Program-made: the position numbers and the translations under genes
DNA from: Acidobacteriota bacterium
GTDB lineage: Bacteria > Acidobacteriota > Thermoanaerobaculia > Gp7-AA8
Assembly (NCBI GenBank): GCA_003223645.1
Contig: QHVT01000009.1
Coordinates: forward strand, 124,001-188,000
DNA length: 64,000 bases
Reading direction: 5' to 3'
Notes under the pieces: generated by a model
Told to the model about the DNA's origin: nothing
The model's database searches: none
The model's input: only the letters and a program-made list of their open reading frames with translations
Part shown: in pieces, positions 8,941 to 18,300 of the stretch
Layout: each line of letters starts with the position of its first letter
Position numbering within the stretch: the first letter of the stretch is position 1

Positions 8941-9263
8941 GAGGCGATATCTACTGGGCTGAGCTCAACCCTGTGGTCGGCCACGAACAAGCAGGCGAGC
9001 GACGGGTCATTATTCTCAGTCACGATATTTTCAATGAACGCTCGGGGACGGTGATCGCAATTGCTGTCAGCAGTCAGGAGCCACGCGCCGGCTTTCCACT
9101 TACCCACGAAATCACGAGTGTCAGACTGCCGAAGCGATCATGGGCGAGAATCAGCCAAATCCGAACGTTATCGACCGAGCGGCTCGGCAAGAAAGTGGCT
9201 CATGTTACGCCAGAGGAACTCGAGCGCATTGTTGAAGGTCTAAACGAGATCATCGCAGGCTAA
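8925..9263 (+). CDS. MazF/PemK-family endoribonuclease toxin
   Basis: The 112-residue protein starts with the PemK/MazF strand [27 protein letters not shown]. The conserved GDIYWA and GHEQAGERR regions carry the active-site Arg of the family. The [16 protein letters not shown] segment matches the second conserved block (usually SWVLPDQIRTLD). It is predicted to be an mRNA interferase. GGAGGG lies 7 bases before the ATG, inside the antitoxin gene. The antitoxin is of ribbon-helix-helix type, a common partner for MazF homologues. Confidence 0.92.
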   Translation: MARILRGDIYWAELNPVVGHEQAGERRVIILSHDIFNERSGTVIAIAVSSQEPRAGFPLTHEITSVRLPKRSWARISQIRTLSTERLGKKVAHVTPEELERIVEGLNEIIAG

Positions 9264-9406
9264 CGGCGACGCGTCGAACCGCTGCGCACTAAAACTTTGG
9301 TATGGCAAACCTATGGTCACTCGAATCGTGTCCACTAGCTCTCTTTGACGGCACACCGTGACGGTAGTCACGGTCTGGGGTACGCGAGCGGCGAAATATT
9401 GATCGG

Positions 9407-9766
9407 ATGCGGTCACTCCGGCTTGTCGCTCTCATTCCGTGCCTTCTTCTGTGTGGCTGCATGGCAACGCTTGTCGACCACATGACGGGCGAAGATGAAG
9501 CGAAAGCCATTCGCAAGACGGGAAGCGCCGCACGAGCGCGTGTTCTCCAGATCTGGGACACCGGCATGACGCTCAATCACGATCCGGTCGTCCGCTTCCG
9601 GCTGGAGGTGCACGCCGAGGGCGTCGAGCCGTTCGAGGCGACAACCAACGCTATAATCGGTCGATTGGACATTCCGCAAATCCAGCCCGGCGCGGACTTG
9701 CCGGTCAGGTACGACCCCTACGATCACACGCGCGTGGCACTCGATCTCTATACGGGCCGAACATAG
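9407..9766 (+). CDS. Small predicted lipoprotein
   Basis: The protein has 119 residues. The N-terminus MRSLRLVALIPCLLLCGC is a clear lipoprotein signal with lipobox LCGC, so the mature protein should be lipidated at Cys18. The rest (ARVLQIWDTGMTLNHDPVVRFRLEV ... IQPGADLPVRYDP) resembles the small beta-sandwich of DUF3592-like proteins, in which one segment describes a variable polarity and PG-x-x-L-x-VRYDP ends the domain. The function is unknown. The start at 9407 is the first ATG of the signal peptide. Confidence 0.75.
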   Translation: MRSLRLVALIPCLLLCGCMATLVDHMTGEDEAKAIRKTGSAARARVLQIWDTGMTLNHDPVVRFRLEVHAEGVEPFEATTNAIIGRLDIPQIQPGADLPVRYDPYDHTRVALDLYTGRT

Positions 9767-9812
9767 GGTAGGAAAGCGCGCTTCCACGGCACTCCCTGTT
9801 TGAGGAGGCAAT

Positions 9813-10007
9813 ATGGAAACGCTGGCAGTCCTGGCATCGCTGGCGGCGATCGCGATCTCGATTTACGCTTTGACGTTTCAGAAGCGGCTCGAGCACGAAA
9901 TTGCTACGCAGACGCTGATCCACAATCAATATGAGCTCTGCCGCGTGCTCGACCTTTTGAGGGTCGACCATCCCACTGCAGATCTCAAATCACCGGCCGA
10001 GGACTGA
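9813..10007 (+). CDS. Small single-pass membrane protein
   Basis: The 64-residue protein starts with a hydrophobic segment (LAVLASLAAIAISIYALTF), followed by a short charged, probably cytoplasmic tail (QKRLEHEIATQTLIHNQYELC). A strong Shine-Dalgarno sequence (GAGGAGG) precedes the ATG by 5 bases, which supports a real gene despite its size. I do not recognise a family. Confidence 0.6.
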   Translation: METLAVLASLAAIAISIYALTFQKRLEHEIATQTLIHNQYELCRVLDLLRVDHPTADLKSPAED

Positions 10008-10037
10008 TACGCCCGGTTTATACTCCCGCTCGCTCTC

Positions 10038-10400
10038 ATGGCCGAGAAGACTCGCATTCTCGTCGTCGACGACGACGCTCCGATTCGCTTGCTCATGCGC
10101 ACGGTCCTGCGCGAGTTCGGCTTTGATCCGGTCGATGCGGCCGGCGGGGTGCAGGCAATCGAAGAAGCGCGCAGGTCGACGCCCGATTTGATTCTGCTCG
10201 ACCGCAACATGCCGGGCATGTCGGGCGATGAGACACTGCGGGCGCTGCGGGCGGAGCCGGCGCTGGCGCAGGTGCCGGTCCTGATCCTCAGCGGCGCACC
10301 GATCGAGCCGGACGAGTTGCGCCTCCTCGGCGCAGACGGCGCGGTGCTCAAGCCGTTCGACGTGACGGAGTTGGTGAAGGCGATTCGCAACCTCATTTAA
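10038..10400 (+). CDS. Single-domain response regulator (CheY-like)
   Basis: The 120 residues are only a receiver domain. The acidic pocket is VVDDD near residue 10, the phospho-acceptor Asp is in LILLDRNMPGMSG (about residue 55), the conserved Ser in ILSG, and the Lys in VLKPFD (about residue 104). No output domain follows, so it acts through protein contacts with an unknown partner. No histidine kinase is adjacent. Confidence 0.92.
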   Translation: MAEKTRILVVDDDAPIRLLMRTVLREFGFDPVDAAGGVQAIEEARRSTPDLILLDRNMPGMSGDETLRALRAEPALAQVPVLILSGAPIEPDELRLLGADGAVLKPFDVTELVKAIRNLI

Positions 10401-10476
10401 CGACGGTCGGAACGCCGGGCATCCGCGCCGGCTGGAAAATCGGCGTCCCGCCCCGCCGTGCGATCACGTGAAAATG

Positions 10477-10626
10477 ACCGGCGATGGGGATAAAAACATC
10501 CAGGGATGGGATTTAAGCCATCGGCGATGGGATAAAAACCATCCGCGATGGGATAAAAGCCAGCCGCGATGAGATAAAAACCAGCTGCGATGGGATAAAA
10601 GCCAAAGGCGATCACATAAAGGCTCG
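10477..10626. repeat. 21-bp tandem repeat (about 7 copies)
   Basis: About seven imperfect copies of a 21-base unit, consensus GCGATGGGATAAAANCCANC, lie downstream of the receiver gene. Because 21 is a multiple of 3, all frames are periodic; the minus strand reads FYPIADG repeats. No real gene is apparent. A short hairpin (GCGGCGG-CGTTAG-CCGCCGC type, near 10691-10710) follows before the aldolase gene. Confidence 0.85.
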
Positions 10627-10733
10627 CAAGAGCCAATTCCCCGGTCTCGCCAGCCGAAAACCAGGGCGAACAACTGCCCCAAGCGCAAAGCGGCGGCGTT
10701 AGCCGCCGCAGTCCAAAGTGCTACAGTTTGCGC

Positions 10734-12065
10734 ATGACGCAAGCCATCAACGATCTCGTCCGCACCGCCGTCTTCGGCGACGACGATGCGAGAGCCGCGG
10801 CGCGGCGCACGATCCATCTCGAGGCGCGCAATCGCGGCGCGATTTCTTCTTCGATTCTTCCGCTCTATCGCGCGATCGGACGCAAGGAAGCCGCGCGCAG
10901 GTTCACTGTCCCCGCTTTCAATATTCGCGCGCTGACTTACGACGTCGCGCGTGCACTTTTCCGCGCGGCGATGCGCAACCACGTCGGGCCGTTCATCTTC
11001 GAGATCGCGCGGAGCGAGATCGGGTACACGGAACAACGCCCCGGCGAATACGCGGCGTGCGTGCTGGCGGCGGCGATCGCGGAAAACTATCGCGGGCCGG
11101 TATTCATCCAGGGCGATCACTTTCAGGCGAGCGCGAAGAAGTGGGCGACCGAGGACGGGAAACAATCGGAGATCAGGGCGCTGGAGTCGCTGATCGACGA
11201 GGCGCTCGCCGCCGAGTTCTTCAACATCGACATCGACACGTCCACGCTCGTCGATCTCTCCTTCCCCACGCGCGACGAACAGCAGCACACGAACTACACC
11301 TACACCTCGCACTTCACGAAGTACATCCGCGCGCGGCAGCCGAAGGGGATCGAGGTCTCGATCGGCGGCGAGATCGGCGAGGTCGGCAAGTACAACACGC
11401 AGCCCGACGAGGTCCGCGCCTACATCGACGGCGTCCGCCGCCTCCTCGGTAATCCGGGCATGGCGAAGATCTCCGTGCAGACCGGCACGTCGCACGGCGG
11501 CGTTCCGCTCGCCGACGGCTCGATCGCGCAGGCGAAGATCGACTTCGACGTGCTGCGCGAGACGACGCGCATCTGCCGCCAGGAGTACGGCATCGCGGGC
11601 TCGGTGCAGCACGGCGCGTCGACGCTGCCGGAAGAGGTGTTCAACAAGTTTCCCGAAAACGACGCCGTGGAGATCCATCTCGCGACCGGCTTCCAGAACA
11701 TGATCCTCGACGCGCCGTCGCTGCCGCACGAGATGAAGGAAGAGATCCGGCAGTTCTGCTTCGATCACTGCATGGACGAGCGAAAAGACGGCGAGACGGA
11801 CGAGCAGTTCGTCTACAAGACGCGCAAGAAAGCGATCGGCCCGTTCAAGAGGCGGATGTGGGACCTGCCGCCGGACGCGAAGCAGCCGATCATTGACGCG
11901 ATCGAAGCGAAGTTCGAGTTCCTGATGGAGAAACTCGGCGTCTTCAACACGCGCGACGTGACGAAGAAGCATATCCCGCTGCGCCCGGCCGACCTGCCGG
12001 AGTATGCGGCCGCGTCAGCGGAGCTGACGGCGGCGGCGACGGTGGATCCGAACGAAGGGGAGTAG
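10734..12065 (+). CDS. Class II fructose-bisphosphate aldolase family protein
   Basis: The protein has 443 residues. Class II, zinc-dependent aldolase signatures are VPAFNIRALTYD near residue 60, the QGDHFQAS motif (metal ligand His), EIGEVG, the phosphate-binding loop VQTGTSHGG, and SVQHGAST. It probably cleaves fructose-1,6-bisphosphate or a related ketose bisphosphate. It is longer than the classic 340-360 residue enzymes, with an N-terminal helical extension and a C-terminal extension (PADLPEYAAASAELTAAATVD). The ATG at 10734 follows a TTG in the same frame. The gene stands alone. Confidence 0.88.
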   Translation: MTQAINDLVRTAVFGDDDARAAARRTIHLEARNRGAISSSILPLYRAIGRKEAARRFTVPAFNIRALTYDVARALFRAAMRNHVGPFIFEIARSEIGYTEQRPGEYAACVLAAAIAENYRGPVFIQGDHFQASAKKWATEDGKQSEIRALESLIDEALAAEFFNIDIDTSTLVDLSFPTRDEQQHTNYTYTSHFTKYIRARQPKGIEVSIGGEIGEVGKYNTQPDEVRAYIDGVRRLLGNPGMAKISVQTGTSHGGVPLADGSIAQAKIDFDVLRETTRICRQEYGIAGSVQHGASTLPEEVFNKFPENDAVEIHLATGFQNMILDAPSLPHEMKEEIRQFCFDHCMDERKDGETDEQFVYKTRKKAIGPFKRRMWDLPPDAKQPIIDAIEAKFEFLMEKLGVFNTRDVTKKHIPLRPADLPEYAAASAELTAAATVDPNEGE

Positions 12066-12067
12066 GT

Positions 12068-12275
12068 GGGCCTCCGAGCCTCCAAGTAGAACGTCAATCT
12101 TGAAACGTTGGCCTGTGGTGCTTTCGCGTCATGTGCTGAGTGCTGGGTGCTGGGTGCTGAGTCAGAAGCGGAGCTACCCAGCACCCAGCACCCAGCACTC
12201 AGCACGCGCGGCCCACAAGTAAACAATCTTGTCGACTCTACTAAGAGGCTTGGAGGCCGGGAGGCCAGGAGGCCA
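12068..12275. repeat. Nested palindromes between convergent genes
   Basis: An outer inverted repeat (12068-12090 against 12236-12266, core GGCCTCC...CCTCCAAG) encloses a second palindrome at 12133-12205. Its arms are four 7-bp units each (TGCTGAG/TGCTGGG and complement). The arm of the inner one also occurs at 373-402. No gene lies in this gap. Confidence 0.8.
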
Positions 12276-12277
12276 TA

Positions 12278-12305
12278 GGAGCGGCGGGCCAAAGCCCGCC
12301 GCTCC
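12278..12305. terminator. GC hairpin between convergent aldolase and exoprotein genes
   Basis: A perfect stem GGAGCGGCGGGC with a 4-base CAAA loop is placed between two converging genes, a position where it could end both transcripts. There is no T-run, so factor-independent termination is uncertain; the same stem type occurs at 25381-25420 and it may simply be another repeat. Confidence 0.45.
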
Positions 12306-12312
12306 TACGTTC

Positions 12313-15300
12313 CTACATCCTCTTCACTGCCACGAACGCGAGCAGCGCCATGAGCGTGAGGAGCATCCACATCGACAGCGTCGGAACTGCCTCTCCCGGA
12401 GCGCCCGGACCACCCTGATCGACGATCACACCGTCGACCGGAGTGTCGTCGCCGATTCCGCCGTCGGTCAGCGAGAAGTCGACGCGCCGCGGGTGCAGCG
12501 AGCCCACGGTTCCGGTGCTGAACGTCGCCGGAATTCCGTACCACTGCTGCGGACCGCCCGGAGGATTGGGACCAAACTTCCGGTACACCGACGTCGCGGC
12601 GCTGCCGTAGACGAAGAGCGAGAACGTCGCCGACGAGCAGGGCGCGCGGAAAGAGATCAGGCCATGGGGATAGTGGACATGGGCGTCGGAAACTGGCTGC
12701 GCGCCCTCGGTCGTCACCGAAACCTGCTGCAGCGGACAGCTCGACTGCAACGTCAGGTAACCGGAACCGGTTGCGGCGGGAAGCGAGGCCACGGTGCTCT
12801 GCTGGTAGTCGGGGATGCCGTCGCCGTTGCCGTCGCCGCCGTTCGGCGCGGCCTGCTCGACCGCATCACCGACACCGTCTCCGTCAACATCGCCATTCGG
12901 GCCCGCGGTGCCGCCATTGCCGGTGTTGTCGGTGTTGTTCGCGGTGTTGGGATCGAAGTCCTGACCGGTGACGGTCGCGCTGTTGTCGAACGCACCGGCG
13001 GCGTTGATCACCGCCGTCACGTTGATGGTGCGCGGCTGGCCGACGAGAAGCGGAGGAACGATCGTGCATGGCAGCGACGTGCACCCGCCGCTCACATTGG
13101 TGATCGTGAGATTCGTCGGCGTATCGGTGAGCTGGACGTTCGCGGCCGGCGTCGGACTGCTGTTCAACGCCACGAGCGTGTAGCTGATCGACTGGCCGGC
13201 GGAGTACGGTCCGGCCGTGTTGAGCGTCTTGGTGATCGACAGATCGACGACCGCGGTCGAGCCGCCATTGCCGGTGTTGTCGGTGTTGTTCGCCGTGTTC
13301 GGATCGAGCTCGCTCGGCGTCGCCGTCGCGCTGTTGTCGAACGACGTCGAGGTGATGGTCGCCGTCACGGTGATGGTCGTATTCGCGCCGCTGGCGAGGC
13401 TGGCGATCGTGCAGGGCACGAGCGCGCAGCCGCTTCCGCTGACGTTCGTGATCAGCAGGTTCGTCGGCGTATCGGCGACCACAATGTTCGTCGCCGTCGA
13501 CGGGCCGGCGTTCGCCACGACCAGCGAATACTGGATGGACTGACCGACCGTATACGGGCCGGCCGTGATGAACGACTTCGTCATCGACACGTCCGCGGCC
13601 GGCACGGCCGTACCGCCGGCGGTGCTGGTGTTGTTCGCGGTGTTGGGATCGAAGTCGTTGCCGTTCGCGGTGGCGGTGTTGCTGAACGCGCCGCCGCCAT
13701 TGATCGTCGCCGTGACGGTGATGGTTCGCGTGTTGCCGATGACCATGAACGGCGGGCTGGTCATGGAGCACGGGAACGACGCGCAAGCGCCGCCGCCGCT
13801 GACGTTGAGGGTCTGAATGGTCATGTTCGTCGGCGTGTCATTGACGACCACGAATCCCGCGGGCGAGGGGCCGGCGTTGTGCACCGTGAGCGTGTAGGTG
13901 ACGGTCTCACCGGCGTAGTACGGTCCGGCGGTGGTGAACGCTTTCACGATCGACACGTCGGCCGAGGCCGTGGCCACATCCACCGCGAGACTGCTGTTGT
14001 TCGTCGAGACCGGATCGATCTGATCCTCGGTCACACTCGCGGTGTTCGTGAACTGGCCCGGATTGTCGATCAACGTCGTGACGGTGATGTTGACGGTCGC
14101 GCTCGCGGCCAGCGAGGCGATCGTGCACTGGACGTTCTGATTGTGGCCCGCCGGGACGCTCGCTCCCGTGCAACCGCCGCCGCTCATCGACTGGACGGAC
14201 AGGCCGACCGGATGATCGAGCACCACGATATTCGTGGCCGTGTCGGGACCATTGTTCGTCACCGCGACGTTGAAGGTGATCAGGTCGGCATTGCGATACG
14301 GACTCGGAGTCACGAACGTCTTCACCACGGCGAGATCGGCGGACGGACTGGTGGTGCCGCCGGCCGTGCTGGTGTTGTTGGACGTATCGGGATCGAAGTC
14401 GTTGCCGTTCGCGGTGGCGGTGTTGCTGAACGCACCGGCGGCATTGATCGTCGCCGTGACGGTGATGGTCCGCGTGTTGCCGAGGACCATGAACGGCGGA
14501 TTGGTCATCGAGCAGGGGAACGACGCGCAGGCGCCGTAGCCGCCGTTGACGGTGACGGTATGGATGGTCATGTTTGTCGGCGTGTCGTTGACCACCACGA
14601 ATCCCGCGGGCGATGGGCCGGCGTTGTGGACCGTGAGCGTGTAGGTGATGGTCTCGCCTACGTAGTACGGACCCACGGTATCGATGGTCTTGACGATCGA
14701 GACGTCCGCCGACGACGTGGCCACATCCACGGCCGTGCTGCTGTTGTCCGACGTGTCGGGATCGAACTGATCGGCCGTGGCGCTTCCCTGGTTCGTGAAC
14801 TGGCCCGGACCGTCGATCAACGCCGTGACGCTGATGTTCTCGGTCGCGCCCGACGCCAGCGAGGCAATCGTGCACTGGACATTCTGATTGTGTCCCGCCG
14901 GCACCGACGCGCCATTGCAGTTGCCGCCGCTGACGGATTGGACGGAGAGGCCGACCGGATGATCGAGCACCACGACGTTCGTGGCGGTGTCGGGACCGTT
15001 GTTCTTCACCGCGATGTCGAACGTGATCACATCGCCGTTGCGGTACGGAGCCTGGGTGACGAACGTCTTGACCACGGCGAGGTTGGACGTCACGCTCGCC
15101 GAGCTTCCCGCCGTGCTGCTGTTGTTCGACGTGTCCGCATCGAAGTCGGGACCGTTGATCGTGGCGGTGTTGCTGAACGCGCCGGCGGCATCGATCGTGG
15201 CCGTGACCGTGATCGTGCGGGTGTTGTTGATGACCATGGCCGGGATCATCGTGCAGGGGAAATTCGAGCAGGCGTTGCCGCCGCTGACGCTGACCGTTTG

Positions 15301-18300
15301 AATGGTCATGTTCGTCGGCGTGTCGTTGACGACGACGTTCGCCCCGGGCGACGGACCGGCGTTGTGAACCGTCAGCGTGTAGCTGATGGTCTGCCCGACG
15401 AAGTACGGGCCGGCCGTGCTGATGGCCTTGACGATGGAGAGATCCGCCGACGCCGTGGCGATGTCGATCGCCGTCGACGAGTTGTTCGAGGTATCGGCAT
15501 CGAACTGGTCGGAGCTGACGCTCGCCGTGTTGGTGAACTGGCCCGGATTGTCGATCAGGATTGTGACGGTGATGTTCTCAGTGACGCCCGACGCCAGCGA
15601 GGCGATGGTGCACTGCACGTTCTGATTGTGTGCTGCCGGCGTCGACGCGCCAGTGCAGTTTCCGCCGCTCACCGACTGCACGGAGAGACCGACCGGATGG
15701 TCGAGCACCACGACGTTCGTCGCCGTCGACGGACCGTTGTTCGTCACCGCGATGTTGAACTGGATCGTATCGGCGTTGCGGTACGGACTCTGGGTGATGA
15801 ACGTCTTGATCACGGATAGGTTCGCCGCAGGATTGACCGCCGTCGTCTCCGTGTCGCTGTTGTTGGTCCCATTGGGATCGGAGCTCGTGGTGGAGACGGT
15901 GGTGGTGTTGGAGATCGTCATTCCAGCGACCGACGCGTCGGGAGTGACGGTGAGCGTGAACACGGCGCTGCCGACGGCGAAGCTCGGATTGTTGCACGTG
16001 ACCGTGCCGCCCGAGCCGACCGCCGGCGTCGTGCACGACCAGCCGGCCACGTTGGGCAGCGACACGAACGTCGTGCCGCTCGGCAGCGTGTCCGTCCATT
16101 GCGCGGGCGCCGTGTCGGGGCCGCCGTTCGAGACCGTGATCGTGTACGTCAGGCTCGCGCCGATATTGACCGGATCGGGCGAGTCGTCCTTCGTCACCGA
16201 GACATCGGCAACCGCGAAGAGGCCGAGAAGCACCGGGTCGTGATCCGACGCGCGGTACGGCGAAGACGGCTGGAACACGACGCGCGGCGGAACGAGTGCG
16301 GAGCCGTCCGGCTTCTCTTCGAACGTGGACTCGCCGACGTCCTTGATTTCGTCGTTGTAGTCGAAGAGGTCCACCTCGTCGGCGTTGATGTGCCATGCAT
16401 CGGCGCCGGTGACCTGCGGAAGCATCGACGCGCTGGCGAAGCCGTAGTCGAGGTGGCCGAGCTGCGCGTCGAACAGGTACGAGTACGCGTTCGCGCCGTG
16501 GAACAAGACCTCGAGATCGGTGTAGCCGCCGGCGACGATCGTGTTCACCGGGTCTTCCTTCGCGTACGAGTTGAAGTCGCCGAGGAGGATGACGTCGGGG
16601 TCGCCCGCTGCCGGGAGCACCGTGCTGTTGATCCAGGTGAGTAGACGTGTGGCTTGCGCGTTGCGCGTGCCGTTGAAGCAGCCCTGGCCGTCGCCTGCAT
16701 CGGCATCAGCGCCAGTGCCCGGGCAGCCCTTCGATTTGAAATGGTTGATGACGACCGTGAATCGCTGGCCGAAGGCCGGATTCGCCGCGTCGACCACGTC
16801 GAACGTCTGCGCCGTCGGCGGCCGGTTGTGGATCGGATCGAGGTCGGAAAGCGGGGAGCCGACCGGGGAGACGATGCCGGTGCGGTAGATCTGCTGGACG
16901 CGGATGGCGTCCGTGCCCAGCGTGCCGCCCGTATTCACGAACGCATACGGATGGGCTCCGCCGCATTGCGTATTGACGGCGCCCAGGAGGTCAGTGATCG
17001 AGGCGCTCGGCGTCGTGTTTTCCAGTTCCGCGAAACCATAGACGTCGGCGTTCAGGCTGCAGATGACGAGCGCCGCGCGGGCGCGCTGCCGGTTGAGCTC
17101 TGCCGCGCTGTCCGCGCCGCGGCAGTCGAGCGTTCCGCCCGGACCGCACGGACCGCTGCTGTTGCTCGCGGTGGTGTCGATGGTGGTGAAGTAATTGAGG
17201 AGGTTCATGCCGACCGCCTTGATGGCGCCGCCCACCGCGGGCGGAGTTGCCGGCCGCGGATTCGCGACGGTGAACGTGGCGGGGTTGGCGGAAGTCGGCC
17301 GGATGCGCCACGTGTCGGCGCCGAAGCCGGGGAACGACCAGTGCAGCACGCCCGTGAGGCCGTTGACCAGGTCACCGCCGCGGAAGAAATCCGTGCCCTG
17401 CGTGCCGACGGAGAACCCGCCGTTGGCGCGCGGATAGAAGACGTATTGGAGACCGTCGGCCGGTCCCGGCGGCGTGGACGTGGTCAGGTACCACTCCTGC
17501 GCGTTGTTGTCGTCGTCGAGGATGACCTTGCGCCGCGAGAGGTTGTCCGCCTGCGCCGCGTTCCCCGCCACGCTCGGCGGATTCGCCTCGGTGAACTGCC
17601 GCGGGCGGCCGCCCTCGTAGAGGATGGTCTGCCCGTAGCGGCCGAGCTCGAAGTACTCCGACACCGTCAGTGTGTCGACGAAGGTGACCTTCATTCCTTC
17701 GCGAGCCTCGTAGAAGTCGTCCACGACTCCGGCGATCGGCAGATCGATCGGCGAAGGCGTCACCTGCGCCAGATTGTTGCCCGCATTCGTCACGACGACC
17801 GAGGGCGCGGTGGATGCCGTCACCTCGGTCATGTTGTTGAACTCAGACACGCTCCCCGTCACCTGCACGCGCTGTCCCTCGGCGACAGGCGTCGGACAAG
17901 CGGAGCAGAAGACGAAGATGCCTTCCGATGTAGCCGGGTTGGCGTCGGCGTCGGCGTCTTCCTCCTGGAGGAAAAAGCCGGAAAGCTGGTTTGAGTTTTG
18001 GTAGTCGCCGATGACGATGCCTTCGATCTTGACGGTCGCGCCCGGGATCGGCGTCGCCGCGCCGCTGCCCTGGACGTCGTGGATGAACGTGGTCGCGATG
18101 TCGTCGTTGGTGATCGTGCCGAGTCCCTGTACGTCACCCGCGGTCGCATTCGTGACGCCGGTGACGTTGACGAAGAACGTCTCGTTCGGTTCGACGGTGG
18201 TGTCGCCGTTCACCGTGACCGGCAGCGTCGCCGACGAGCTGCCGTTTGGAATCGTCACCGGCGTCGACGTGACCTGCACGTAGTCGTTGTCGGCGAGCGT

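Noticed and set aside
8604-9406. Integron-like cassette organisation around the MazEF-type genes (TTAGC/GCTAAC motifs)
   Set aside because: No paired attC core sites or integrase could be made out.
12229-15819. 1196-codon plus-strand frame, rich in Arg, His and Asp
   Set aside because: It is antisense to the DUF11 repeats of the giant exoprotein; it mirrors their periodicity and has no domain of its own.
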